Shown piece after piece: positions 8,048 to 15,947 of a stretch of 17,882 nucleotides of DNA. The notes under the pieces were generated by a model. The model made no database searches. It was not told the origin of the DNA and worked only from the letters and a program-made list of their open reading frames with translations. The stretch is from Flavobacteriales bacterium (GTDB taxonomy: Bacteria > Bacteroidota > Bacteroidia > Flavobacteriales > UBA7312): NCBI GenBank assembly GCA_002862585.1, contig PKDP01000107.1, forward strand, positions 1-17,882, in the 5' to 3' direction. Position 1 is the first letter of the stretch. Every line of letters starts with the position of its first letter. The position numbers and the translations under genes were made by a program.

Positions 8048-8064
8048 TGTGTATTTAATACACA
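8048..8064. promoter_or_regulatory. 17-bp perfect palindrome at glnA transcription start
   Basis: TGTGTATTTAATACACA is a perfect dyad centred on position 8056. It overlaps the end of the glnA -7 box (8063-8070) and covers the expected start of transcription, the typical site for a repressor operator. The cognate regulator is not visible in the window. Confidence 0.6.
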
Positions 8065-8092
8065 AAACTACCTTATTTTATAATTATTTCAA
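8063..8092 (-). promoter_or_regulatory. glnA promoter
   Basis: On the minus strand TTG (8090-8092), a 19-nt spacer and TAGTTTTG (8063-8070) match the Bacteroidota consensus in full. The box ends about 41 nt before the start codon. Confidence 0.7.
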
Positions 8093-8195
8093 TGGGCAAT
8101 TTCTAAAATTATTAACAACTTTTTAATAGATATTTACTTGTGTCTTTTTCAAAAGAAATAAATCCTTATTTTAGCAAAAATTCTAAGTACATAAA

Positions 8196-10232
8196 ATGAA
8201 ACATTTACTTTCACTTACGGCGCTATTAATTTTTTTATCGTCAACCACTTTAGTTTCTCAAAACTCGTCTAAGAAAGTCAAAATCTCAAAGGCAGATAAG
8301 GCTTTTATGATGCAAAACTATCATGAGGCTGAAAAACTTTACAAAGAAGATTATACAAAAGAAAAAAATAGAGCAAAGAAGGCCGAATTGATTTTCTTGC
8401 AAGCAGAATGTGCACGAAATATTGGTACACCCATATACTTGAAAAAGGCATCTGCAATGTATAAAAGAGCTATAAAGGCAAAATATCCTCATGCCGAAGT
8501 ATATTTAAGATATGCTCAAGTATTGCAAAAACAAAAGAAATTTTCAGAAGCTGTTGTTCAATTTGAAAAGTATAAAGAGCTAAAGTCTAATGACGATAGA
8601 GCTGATAAAGGCATTGCGTCTTGTATGTTTGCCCTTGATGCCTTGCAAAACCCAACGCGTTATGTACTTACTTCATTTCCACACAACACCAATCAAGAGG
8701 AGTATTCTCCTTGTTATGCAAGTAAAGATTACGATGAATTATTCTTCACCTCTTCAAGAGATGGTTCTTTAGGAAAAGCTACTGACGGCTTTACAGGAAA
8801 CTCTTACACGGATATTTATTGGTCCAAGTTTGATAAAAAGAAAAACAGATGGTCAAAGCCTACACCATTTGAAGAGCCTATGAATACATCAAACCACGAA
8901 GCAACACCAACAATGAATGCTAGAGGTAACGAATTGTACTTCACAAGATGTATTGAAAATTCAAAAGTTAAGCCTATACCTACTTGTGAAATCTATTTCT
9001 CAAGAAAAAAAGGTAAGAGCTGGATTTCTCCAGTATTATTGCCACTGCCATATGATAGTGTTAGTAGTTTTGCTCACCCTTCACTTAGAGGAGATGGAAA
9101 AGTATTGTATTTCTCATCTGATATGAAAGGTGGATTTGGAGGGAAAGATATCTGGTATATCAAAAAAATTAAAAGAGATGAATGGAGTGAGCCTATCAAT
9201 ATGGGTGACAAAATAAACACAAGTGGAAATGAATTATTTCCTTTCATTCACAACTATGGTTCATTATACTTTTCTTCAGACGGTCTTGTTGGAATGGGTG
9301 GTATGGATATCTTCAAAGCAGAGTTTGACAGTGAAAATAATCTTCGTTCGGTATCCAATATGAATAGTCCAATCAATTCATCTAACGATGACTTCGGTAT
9401 AATTTTTGAAGATGAAGATGAAAAAGGATATTTATCATCAAATAGACTTGGAAGTAAAGGGGATGATATTTACCAATTCCACTTACCAAAACTTAACTTA
9501 ACTATCTCTGGAGTTATCACCGATGTTAAATCTAGTCAGGTCGTTAGTGGAGCAAAAGTAGAAATAGTTGGAAGCGATGGAAGTAAATCTGAAACTGTAA
9601 CGGATAACTCTGGTAGATACCTTTTTGGTAAAGACTTTGTTAAGGAAAATGTATCCTATAACATAACTGTTTCTAAAGAAGGTTATCTTTCTAATAATTT
9701 CTCAGAGACTACAATTGGTGTAAAGGAATCTGTTAATCTAATTCAAGACATCATTCTTGAAGCTACTCAAGATGAGATAGTTTTACCAAGAATTGAGTAC
9801 GATTATAATAGTGCTAAACTTAGAAAGGAGTCTAAAGATGCTTTAGATGCTTTGATATTAGTTCTTAAGAAAAATCCAAATGTTGTTATCCAACTTCGAT
9901 CACATACAGATAGTAGAGCAGGTGACGATTTTAACCTTGAATTATCTCAAAGACGTGCACAAATTTGTGTTGATTATATGGTTGATAAAGGTATAAAGCC
10001 AAAAAGATTGGTAGCTAAGGGAATGGGTGAAACAGATCCTTTTGTGATGGATGTTAAAGACGGAAAATTGAAAATAGGAGCAGTTTTATCTGTTGACTTT
10101 ATTGAGAATAAACTCAAGAGAAATAAGGATAAAGAAAAAGCTCATCAATATAATAGAAGAACAGATTTCTTAGTGGTATCAAATGCTTTTTATGATGTTG
10201 AAAAGGATGAAATACTAGTAAAGAAGAAGTAA
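8196..10232 (+). CDS. PorE-like OmpA-family protein (TPR, PD40, CRD, OmpA_C)
   Basis: A 678-residue exported envelope protein. Residues 1-21 are a signal peptide without a lipobox cysteine, so it should be a soluble periplasmic or outer-membrane-attached protein. Domains in order: TPR-like helices (about 33-150), a PD40/WD40-like beta-propeller (about 160-430, with YFSSD/FTSSRDG-type blades), a carboxypeptidase-regulatory-like beta-sandwich (about 435-525), and an OmpA C-terminal peptidoglycan-binding domain (about 529-662). D572 and R587, 15 residues apart in HTDSRAGDDFNLELSQRRAQ, are the diaminopimelate-binding pair of OmpA. This order is that of PorE, which links the type IX secretion machine to peptidoglycan; paralogues with other roles exist, and no porP/sprF neighbour is present, so I do not assign porE. 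A one-mismatch -7 box, TATTTTAG, lies at 8167-8174. A terminator follows the gene. Confidence 0.88.
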   Translation: MKHLLSLTALLIFLSSTTLVSQNSSKKVKISKADKAFMMQNYHEAEKLYKEDYTKEKNRAKKAELIFLQAECARNIGTPIYLKKASAMYKRAIKAKYPHAEVYLRYAQVLQKQKKFSEAVVQFEKYKELKSNDDRADKGIASCMFALDALQNPTRYVLTSFPHNTNQEEYSPCYASKDYDELFFTSSRDGSLGKATDGFTGNSYTDIYWSKFDKKKNRWSKPTPFEEPMNTSNHEATPTMNARGNELYFTRCIENSKVKPIPTCEIYFSRKKGKSWISPVLLPLPYDSVSSFAHPSLRGDGKVLYFSSDMKGGFGGKDIWYIKKIKRDEWSEPINMGDKINTSGNELFPFIHNYGSLYFSSDGLVGMGGMDIFKAEFDSENNLRSVSNMNSPINSSNDDFGIIFEDEDEKGYLSSNRLGSKGDDIYQFHLPKLNLTISGVITDVKSSQVVSGAKVEIVGSDGSKSETVTDNSGRYLFGKDFVKENVSYNITVSKEGYLSNNFSETTIGVKESVNLIQDIILEATQDEIVLPRIEYDYNSAKLRKESKDALDALILVLKKNPNVVIQLRSHTDSRAGDDFNLELSQRRAQICVDYMVDKGIKPKRLVAKGMGETDPFVMDVKDGKLKIGAVLSVDFIENKLKRNKDKEKAHQYNRRTDFLVVSNAFYDVEKDEILVKKK

Positions 10233-10242
10233 ATAATTTAAA

Positions 10243-10250
10243 TAAATTTG
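10243..10250 (+). promoter_or_regulatory. Candidate -7 box for purM operon
   Basis: TAAATTTG is an exact TAnnTTTG match directly before the terminator hairpin at 10251. No TTG lies at the expected -33 distance. If used, the transcript would start inside the hairpin's left arm, escaping it. Confidence 0.35.
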
Positions 10251-10283
10251 AAAGCGTCTCGATTTTTCGAGATGCTTTTTTTT
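10251..10283 (+). terminator. Strong terminator between OmpA-family gene and purM
   Basis: An 11-bp stem, AAAGCGTCTCG (10251-10261) with CGAGATGCTTT (10268-10278), including one G-T pair, closes a six-base loop and runs into eight T's ending at 10283. It is only 6 nt before the purM ATG, so it also forms the purM leader region. Confidence 0.9.
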
Positions 10284-10289
10284 ACCAAT

Positions 10290-11456
10290 ATGTCAAGTAA
10301 TAGATACAATCTTAGAGGAGTTTCAGCAGACAAAGAAGACGTTCACAGTGCTATAAAAAATGTAGATAAAGGTCTTTTTCCTCAAGCATTTTGTAAAATT
10401 GTTCCAGACTACTTGTCAAACGATGATGATTATTGTGTAGTAATGCACGCAGATGGTGCCGGTACAAAATCGTCATTAGCTTACATGTATTGGAAAGAAA
10501 CTGGAGATATTTCTGTTTGGAAAGGAATAGCTCAAGACGCACTAGTAATGAATTTAGATGACTTATTATGTGTGGGTGCAACTGACAACATTTTACTTTC
10601 ATCAACGATTGGGAGAAATAAAAACCTTATTTCTGGAGAAGTTATTTCAGCCATTATCAACGGTACTGAGGAGCTGCTTTCAGATTTAAGAAGTCAAGGT
10701 GTAGATATAAAATCTACGGGTGGAGAAACTGCCGATGTTGGTGATTTAGTCAGAACAATTATAGTAGATTCTACCGTTATTGCTAGATTAAAAAGAGAAG
10801 ATGTTATTTCAAATCATAATATTCAAGAAGGCGATGTTATAGTTGGACTTTCATCCTACGGACAAGCAAGCTATGAGTCAGAGTATAATGGTGGAATGGG
10901 AAGTAATGGTTTAACCTCTGCTCGACACGATGTTTTTTCAAAATATTTAGCGAATAAATACCCAGAAAGTTTTGACCCATCAGTTCCAGAAGACTTAATT
11001 TATTCAGGAACAAAAAACCTAACAGATATTCATGTTGATTTAACTGTTGATATCGGCAAATTAGTGCTTTCGCCAACACGAACCTATGCTCCAGTTATCA
11101 AGAAGATTCTTGATGGCTATAGAAATGATATTCATGGTATGGTACATTGTAGTGGAGGCGCACAGACTAAAGTTTTACACTTTGTAGATGATGTTCATGT
11201 GATAAAAGACAACCTTTTTGATATTCCTCCCTTATTTGAGTTAATACAAAAACAATCCAATACTGATTGGAAAGAAATGTATAAGGTCTTTAATATGGGG
11301 CATCGAATGGAATTATATGTTCCTCAAGAAATAGCGGACAATATCATTGCAATATCTAAGCAGTTTAATGTTGATGCCAAGGTAGTTGGAAGAGTGGAGG
11401 CTAATGAAGGTAAAAAACTGACGATTAAAAGTCAATATGGAGAATTTGTTTATTAA
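10290..11456 (+). CDS. purM: Phosphoribosylformylglycinamidine cyclo-ligase (AIR synthase)
   Basis: Closes FGAM to aminoimidazole ribonucleotide with ATP, the fifth step of purine synthesis. The 388-residue protein is longer than the common PurM of about 345 residues and belongs to the divergent Bacteroidota form. Family landmarks are present: HADGAGTKSSLA (nucleotide loop, equivalent of GTDGVGTK), MNLDDLLCVGA, GGETADVGDL, GMGSNGLTSAR, LSPTRTYAP, GMVHCSGGA and FNMGHRMELYV. I start at 10290 (MSSNRYNLRGVS). An in-frame ATG at 10248 would add 14 residues encoded by the terminator hairpin and its T-run, which is not credible. First gene of a tight operon with prfA and pyrF. The terminator immediately upstream raises the question of how the operon is transcribed. 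Confidence 0.92.
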   Translation: MSSNRYNLRGVSADKEDVHSAIKNVDKGLFPQAFCKIVPDYLSNDDDYCVVMHADGAGTKSSLAYMYWKETGDISVWKGIAQDALVMNLDDLLCVGATDNILLSSTIGRNKNLISGEVISAIINGTEELLSDLRSQGVDIKSTGGETADVGDLVRTIIVDSTVIARLKREDVISNHNIQEGDVIVGLSSYGQASYESEYNGGMGSNGLTSARHDVFSKYLANKYPESFDPSVPEDLIYSGTKNLTDIHVDLTVDIGKLVLSPTRTYAPVIKKILDGYRNDIHGMVHCSGGAQTKVLHFVDDVHVIKDNLFDIPPLFELIQKQSNTDWKEMYKVFNMGHRMELYVPQEIADNIIAISKQFNVDAKVVGRVEANEGKKLTIKSQYGEFVY

Positions 11457-11458
11457 TT

Positions 11459-12529
11459 ATGTTAGATAAGCTAGAAGCAATAAAAGTAAGATTTGATGAA
11501 GTGTCACAACTAATTGTTGACCCTAATATCATTTCTGATATGAAGCAGTATATTCGATTAAACAAAGAATATAAAGACTTGCAGCCAATCATTGAGGCCT
11601 ACAAAAATTATAAAAACCTTTTATCGAATCTCGATAATGCGAAAGAGATGCTCAAAGATGATGAGATGAAAGAAATGGCTCGAATGGAACTTGACGAACT
11701 AACTCCCTTGAAAAATACCATGGAAGAAGACATCAAGTTATTATTGATTCCTAAAGACCCAGCCGATTCCAAAAATGCTGTGGTGGAAATACGTGCTGGA
11801 GCAGGTGGAGATGAAGCTAGTATTTTTACAGGAGACCTTTACAGAATGTATACAAATTATGCAGGTTCAAAAGGTTGGAAAACTGAGCATGTAGATGTTG
11901 CTGAAGGAACATCAGGTGGTTACAAGGAAATAATATTTAATGTAAAGGGAGAAGATGTTTATGGTATGCTCAAATTTGAGTCCGGTGTTCACCGTGTTCA
12001 AAGAGTCCCTCAAACTGAAACTCAAGGACGTGTTCATACATCTGCAGCTTCTGTAGTTGTTATGCCTGAAGCAGAAGAATTTGATGTTGAAATAAAAGAT
12101 AGTGACATCAGAAAAGACACCTACTGTTCTTCCGGTCCAGGTGGTCAGTCGGTTAATACCACCTATTCTGCAGTAAGACTTACGCATATTCCAACAGGAG
12201 TTGTAGCCCAATGTCAAGACCAAAAATCTCAACATAAAAACTATGACAAAGCCCTGAAAGTTCTTCGTTCAAGGATTTACGAAATAGAAATGCAAAAGCG
12301 ACTGGAAGAGCTTTCTGGTAAAAGAAAATCAATGGTTGTAACTGGCGACCGATCTGCAAAAATCAGAACATATAATTACCCTCAAGGAAGAGTAACTGAT
12401 CATAGAATTGGTCTGACACAGTATAACCTTTCAAATGTTATTGATGGTGATATTGAAAAGTTCATCGAAGAGCTTAAATTAGCAGAAAATGCTGAAAGAC
12501 TAAAAGAAGGTACAACCAAAACAGACTAA
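11459..12529 (+). CDS. prfA: Peptide chain release factor 1
   Basis: Recognises UAA and UAG in the ribosomal A site and triggers peptide release. The 356 residues match the RF1 family. The stop-codon reading tripeptide is PQT (184-186, in RVPQTETQGRVHTS), the RF1-type PxT rather than the SPF of RF2. The peptidyl-transferase motif is GGQ at 228-230 (SSGPGGQSVNTTYSAVR). An RF1-type acidic N-terminal helical domain and the C-terminal NYPQGRVTDHRIG motif are also present. It starts 2 nt after the purM stop, and pyrF begins 2 nt after its own stop, so translation is probably coupled along the operon. Several genes in the window end in TAG (secDF, tatA, TonB receptor), consistent with an active RF1. 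Confidence 0.97.
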   Translation: MLDKLEAIKVRFDEVSQLIVDPNIISDMKQYIRLNKEYKDLQPIIEAYKNYKNLLSNLDNAKEMLKDDEMKEMARMELDELTPLKNTMEEDIKLLLIPKDPADSKNAVVEIRAGAGGDEASIFTGDLYRMYTNYAGSKGWKTEHVDVAEGTSGGYKEIIFNVKGEDVYGMLKFESGVHRVQRVPQTETQGRVHTSAASVVVMPEAEEFDVEIKDSDIRKDTYCSSGPGGQSVNTTYSAVRLTHIPTGVVAQCQDQKSQHKNYDKALKVLRSRIYEIEMQKRLEELSGKRKSMVVTGDRSAKIRTYNYPQGRVTDHRIGLTQYNLSNVIDGDIEKFIEELKLAENAERLKEGTTKTD

Positions 12530-12531
12530 AA

Positions 12532-13341
12532 ATGACAGCAAACGACCTATTTGAGCAAATAAAAGCAAAAGAATCATTCTTGTGTATTGGCTTAGATACT
12601 GATTTGCAAAAAATACCTTCACATTTACTAGATTTAGAAGACCCTGTTTTTGAATTCAACAAGCAAATTATTGATGCTACTTCAGATTTATGTGTAGCCT
12701 ATAAACCCAATATTGCCTTCTATGAAAGTATGGGTGAAAAGGGATGGGAAAGCCTTAAGAAAACGATAGACTATATTCCTAAAGATATTTTTACGATAGC
12801 AGATGCTAAGCGTGGAGATATTGGTAATACCTCTAAGATGTATGCCAAAACATTTTTTGAAACCTATAATTTTGATTCAGTAACTGTTGCACCATACATG
12901 GGTTCTGATTCGGTTACTCCATTTCTAGAATTTAAAGATAAATGGGCAATAATACTAGCCTTAACATCAAATAGTGGAGGATTGGATTTTCAAATAACTA
13001 AAGATGAAAATGGAGAAATGCTTTATCAGAAAGTATTGAAAACATCAAAAAGTTATGGCGAAAACATCATGTATGTGGTAGGAGCTACTAGAGCAGAATC
13101 TTTGAAAGAAATTAGAGAGATTGTCCCAAACCATTTTCTATTAGTTCCTGGTATAGGAGCTCAAGGTGGTAGTCTAAATGATGTTGCTAAATACGGAATG
13201 AATAACCAATGTGGATTGCTCGTAAATTCTTCAAGAGGGATTATTTATGCTGATTCAACGAAAGTCTTTGCAATAAAAGCAAGAGAGCAAGCGTTGGATT
13301 TGCAGCAAAAGATGAAGGCCTTACTGTCTTCGTTATTATAA
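12532..13341 (+). CDS. pyrF: Orotidine 5'-phosphate decarboxylase (type 2)
   Basis: Decarboxylates OMP to UMP, the last step of de novo pyrimidine synthesis. The 269-residue TIM barrel carries the catalytic DxKxxD motif as ADAKRGDIGNT (90-100), with D91, K93 and D96. The N-terminal FLCIGLDTD (16-24), the PGIGAQGG phosphate-binding segment (206-213) and NSSRGI (232-237) complete the active site. Length and sequence fit the type 2 subfamily (about 270 residues, mycobacterial-like) rather than the shorter E. coli type. It closes the purM-prfA-pyrF operon. No obvious hairpin terminator follows; the next 161 nt are very AT-rich and hold the TonB-receptor promoter region. Confidence 0.96.
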   Translation: MTANDLFEQIKAKESFLCIGLDTDLQKIPSHLLDLEDPVFEFNKQIIDATSDLCVAYKPNIAFYESMGEKGWESLKKTIDYIPKDIFTIADAKRGDIGNTSKMYAKTFFETYNFDSVTVAPYMGSDSVTPFLEFKDKWAIILALTSNSGGLDFQITKDENGEMLYQKVLKTSKSYGENIMYVVGATRAESLKEIREIVPNHFLLVPGIGAQGGSLNDVAKYGMNNQCGLLVNSSRGIIYADSTKVFAIKAREQALDLQQKMKALLSSLL

Positions 13342-13428
13342 ACTCAATATTATACTTTGAAATCTTCGATTCTTTCTTTTATAGATTTATCCATATTTCA
13401 TTGTTTATACAAAAATATACTATACTTT

Positions 13429-13460
13429 AATATTGTGCTATATTTTATATAGTGAATATT
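13429..13460. promoter_or_regulatory. Two-part inverted repeat upstream of TonB receptor
   Basis: Inner arms CTATAT (13438-13443) and ATATAG (13447-13452) flank TTT; outer arms AATATT (13429-13434) and AATATT (13455-13460, self-complementary) extend the dyad after 3- and 2-nt gaps. It sits just before the -7 box at 13464, over the -33 region, which suits an operator. The sequence is AT-rich, so chance is possible. Confidence 0.4.
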
Positions 13461-13463
13461 TTA

Positions 13464-13471
13464 TAATTTTG
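13464..13471 (+). promoter_or_regulatory. -7 box of TonB-receptor operon
   Basis: TAATTTTG is an exact TAnnTTTG match ending 31 nt before the ATG at 13503. The nearest upstream TTG (13433-13435) is 28 nt away, longer than usual, so the promoter may depend on an activator or the -33 contact may be weak. Confidence 0.55.
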
Positions 13472-13502
13472 CCTAATTGTTAATTATCTACACAAAGAAA
13501 TA

Positions 13503-15944
13503 ATGAAAAGATACTCTCTTTTGGTAGTCTTAAGCCTGCTATGTTTGAATGTGTTCTCACAAAAAAAATACACCATCAGTGGTTATGTAAATGATAAAGA
13601 AACTGGCGAGAGCTTAATTGGTGTAAATGTAATTTGGAAAGAAAAATTTCAAGGAACAACCTCAAATACATATGGCTTTTTTAGTTTAACCCTACCTGAG
13701 GGAGAAGTAAATATTGATTTCTCATATATTGGGTATGAGCTCACTTCAAAAACTATTAATCTTAACAAGGATATAAGATTAAATATCGATTTAACTTCTT
13801 CATCTACTAATATTCAAGAAGTTACCATTGTTGGAGAAGAAACGGTTGTTGAACGAACTCAATCTAGTATAGTAGAAGTCCCAGTAGAGCAAATTAAAAA
13901 TATACCAGCACTACTAGGAGAAGTAGATGTTTTAAAAGCCATTCAATTACTGCCTGGTGTTCAGTCTGGAGGAGAAGGGACTAGTGGATTTTACGTTAGA
14001 GGTGGCGGCCCAGATCAAAACTTAATTCTTTTAGATGGTGTGCCAGTATATAATGCATCTCACTTATTTGGTTTCTTCTCAGTATTTAATGCTGATGCAA
14101 TTAAAAATGTACGCCTAACTAAGGGTGGGTTTCCATCCCGTTTTGGTGGACGCCTATCCTCTGTTCTAGAAATAGACATGAAAGAAGGAAACATGAAAAA
14201 AATAGAAGGGGAAGGAAGTGTCGGAATAATATCTTCAAAACTTACTCTACAAGGACCAATTGTAAAAGACAAAACCTCATTCATTATTTCAGGAAGACGA
14301 ACCTATATTGATATTTTAGCTCAACCCTTTATTAGAGCGTCAAATGATGGAAATCCTGCCGGATATTTTTTCTATGACTTGAATGCAAAGCTTAATCATA
14401 AGATTTCTGAAAAAGACAGATTGTATTTGAGTGCCTATTCTGGTAAAGATCGTTTTTACCTTTCTGAAAAATACAGTTCGGATGATGAAAAGTTAAGCTC
14501 TCAAGAAAGTGGTTTGGAGTATATGAATAAAAGTGATTTCGGATTGGAGTGGGGTAATTTAACGTCTTCATTAAGATGGAATCATCTCTTTAGCAATAAA
14601 CTTTTTAGTAATACAACAGCAACATTTAGTAAATATAAATTCCAGACGGATGTAGTTGATTATTCAGAACAATCCTATCTAAATACACTAAGTGCAGACT
14701 CTTTACAATTTGCGTACTATTCAGGAATAAAAGACATAGGTGCTAAAATAGATTTTGATTATCTGCCAAATCCTAATCACTACGTGAAGTTTGGTTTAAA
14801 TTATACTTATCATCATTTTTCACCTGGTGCTATAGATTATTTTGAAAGTAATTATAACAGAGATTCTCTTCAAGATGTAAGCTATTCTGTTACTGATACC
14901 ACTTTTAACTTTTCAAGAGAGCTATTTAGTCACGACAGTTATATCTTTATTGAGGATGATATAAAAGTTAATGATCAATTAAAAGTAAACTTAGGGTTAC
15001 ACTTTGCTAATTTTTACACAGAAGGAAAGTCGTATTTTGATTTACAACCTCGAGTATCATCTAGGTATATACTTAGCAAAGATTGGTCCGTTAAAGCTTC
15101 TTATGCTCAAATGCAACAACACATTCATTTATTAAGTAACACAAGTGTTGGTCTACCAATAGATATATGGGTGCCAAGTACAGATTCTGTTCCACCACAG
15201 CGTTCAAGACAGCTAGCAATGTCGTTGAATCATTCGCTTAAAAATGGACTTTTTGAAGTAAGTGTAGAAGGTTATTACAAAACCATGTCAGATTTAATGA
15301 CATTAAAACCAGGGTCTCAAATTATTGGTTTTCAAGATTGGCAAGAAAAGGTTGAAACAGCTGGAAAGGGAAAAGCCTATGGCTTAGAGTTGTTTGTTCA
15401 AAAGAAAAAAGGGAAAACAACCGGATGGGTTGGTTACACTTTGGCCTTCAGTGAAAGAAAATTTGATAATATAAACTTTGGTAATTGGTACCCTTACAAG
15501 TATGACAGGCGTCATGATATATCAATAGTTATGTCGCATAAATTTAACGAGAATTTTGATATTGGTGCCACTTGGGTATTTGGTACAGGAAATAACATCA
15601 CTTTAATCACCGCTAGGTATCCAGAAATTAACATGGGAGGCTCAGTTAATGGAATTGAATATTCAGAAGTGAGCGAAGTTGATTACTACCCCTCTAGAAA
15701 CAATTACAGAATGGCATCATATCATCGACTAGATTTAGGATTAAATTTCAATAAAAAGAAAAAGTGGGGAGAACGAACGTGGTCAATTGGGGCGTACAAT
15801 GTATATAATAGAAAAAACCCATTTTTTATTAGAATTGATAATGAGCCTAGCTTAGTTAATAATACAGTGATAAATAATAGAGTAGCAAAACAAGTAAGCC
15901 TGTTTCCTATAATTCCATCAATCACTTATAAATTTAAATTTTAG
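13503..15944 (+). CDS. TonB-dependent outer-membrane receptor
   Basis: An 813-residue outer-membrane barrel that should import a ligand using energy from TonB-ExbBD. Residues 1-20 are a signal peptide ending VFSQ. A carboxypeptidase-regulatory-like domain follows (about 22-98, ISGYVNDKETGESLIGVNV). IQEVTIVGEE (104-113) sits where the TonB box lies in this family. The plug spans about 125-228, with LLGEVDVLKAIQLLPGV, FYVRGGG, LILLDGVPVYN and FPSRFGGRLSS. The rest is beta-barrel, ending in a terminal phenylalanine (ITYKFKF) as outer-membrane proteins do. It is not accompanied by SusD; instead a DUF4249 lipoprotein starts 3 nt downstream, a pairing seen often in Bacteroidota. The substrate is not known. 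Confidence 0.93.
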   Translation: MKRYSLLVVLSLLCLNVFSQKKYTISGYVNDKETGESLIGVNVIWKEKFQGTTSNTYGFFSLTLPEGEVNIDFSYIGYELTSKTINLNKDIRLNIDLTSSSTNIQEVTIVGEETVVERTQSSIVEVPVEQIKNIPALLGEVDVLKAIQLLPGVQSGGEGTSGFYVRGGGPDQNLILLDGVPVYNASHLFGFFSVFNADAIKNVRLTKGGFPSRFGGRLSSVLEIDMKEGNMKKIEGEGSVGIISSKLTLQGPIVKDKTSFIISGRRTYIDILAQPFIRASNDGNPAGYFFYDLNAKLNHKISEKDRLYLSAYSGKDRFYLSEKYSSDDEKLSSQESGLEYMNKSDFGLEWGNLTSSLRWNHLFSNKLFSNTTATFSKYKFQTDVVDYSEQSYLNTLSADSLQFAYYSGIKDIGAKIDFDYLPNPNHYVKFGLNYTYHHFSPGAIDYFESNYNRDSLQDVSYSVTDTTFNFSRELFSHDSYIFIEDDIKVNDQLKVNLGLHFANFYTEGKSYFDLQPRVSSRYILSKDWSVKASYAQMQQHIHLLSNTSVGLPIDIWVPSTDSVPPQRSRQLAMSLNHSLKNGLFEVSVEGYYKTMSDLMTLKPGSQIIGFQDWQEKVETAGKGKAYGLELFVQKKKGKTTGWVGYTLAFSERKFDNINFGNWYPYKYDRRHDISIVMSHKFNENFDIGATWVFGTGNNITLITARYPEINMGGSVNGIEYSEVSEVDYYPSRNNYRMASYHRLDLGLNFNKKKKWGERTWSIGAYNVYNRKNPFFIRIDNEPSLVNNTVINNRVAKQVSLFPIIPSITYKFKF

Positions 15945-15947
15945 AAT

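Noticed and set aside
10248..10289. Upstream ATG adding 14 residues to purM
   Set aside because: The extension would be coded by the terminator stem-loop and T-run; PurM homologues start near MSSNRYNLRGVS.
11912..12235. 107-residue open frame antisense to prfA
   Set aside because: It lies wholly within the conserved prfA coding sequence, has no promoter or plausible protein features, and mirrors codon bias of the sense gene.
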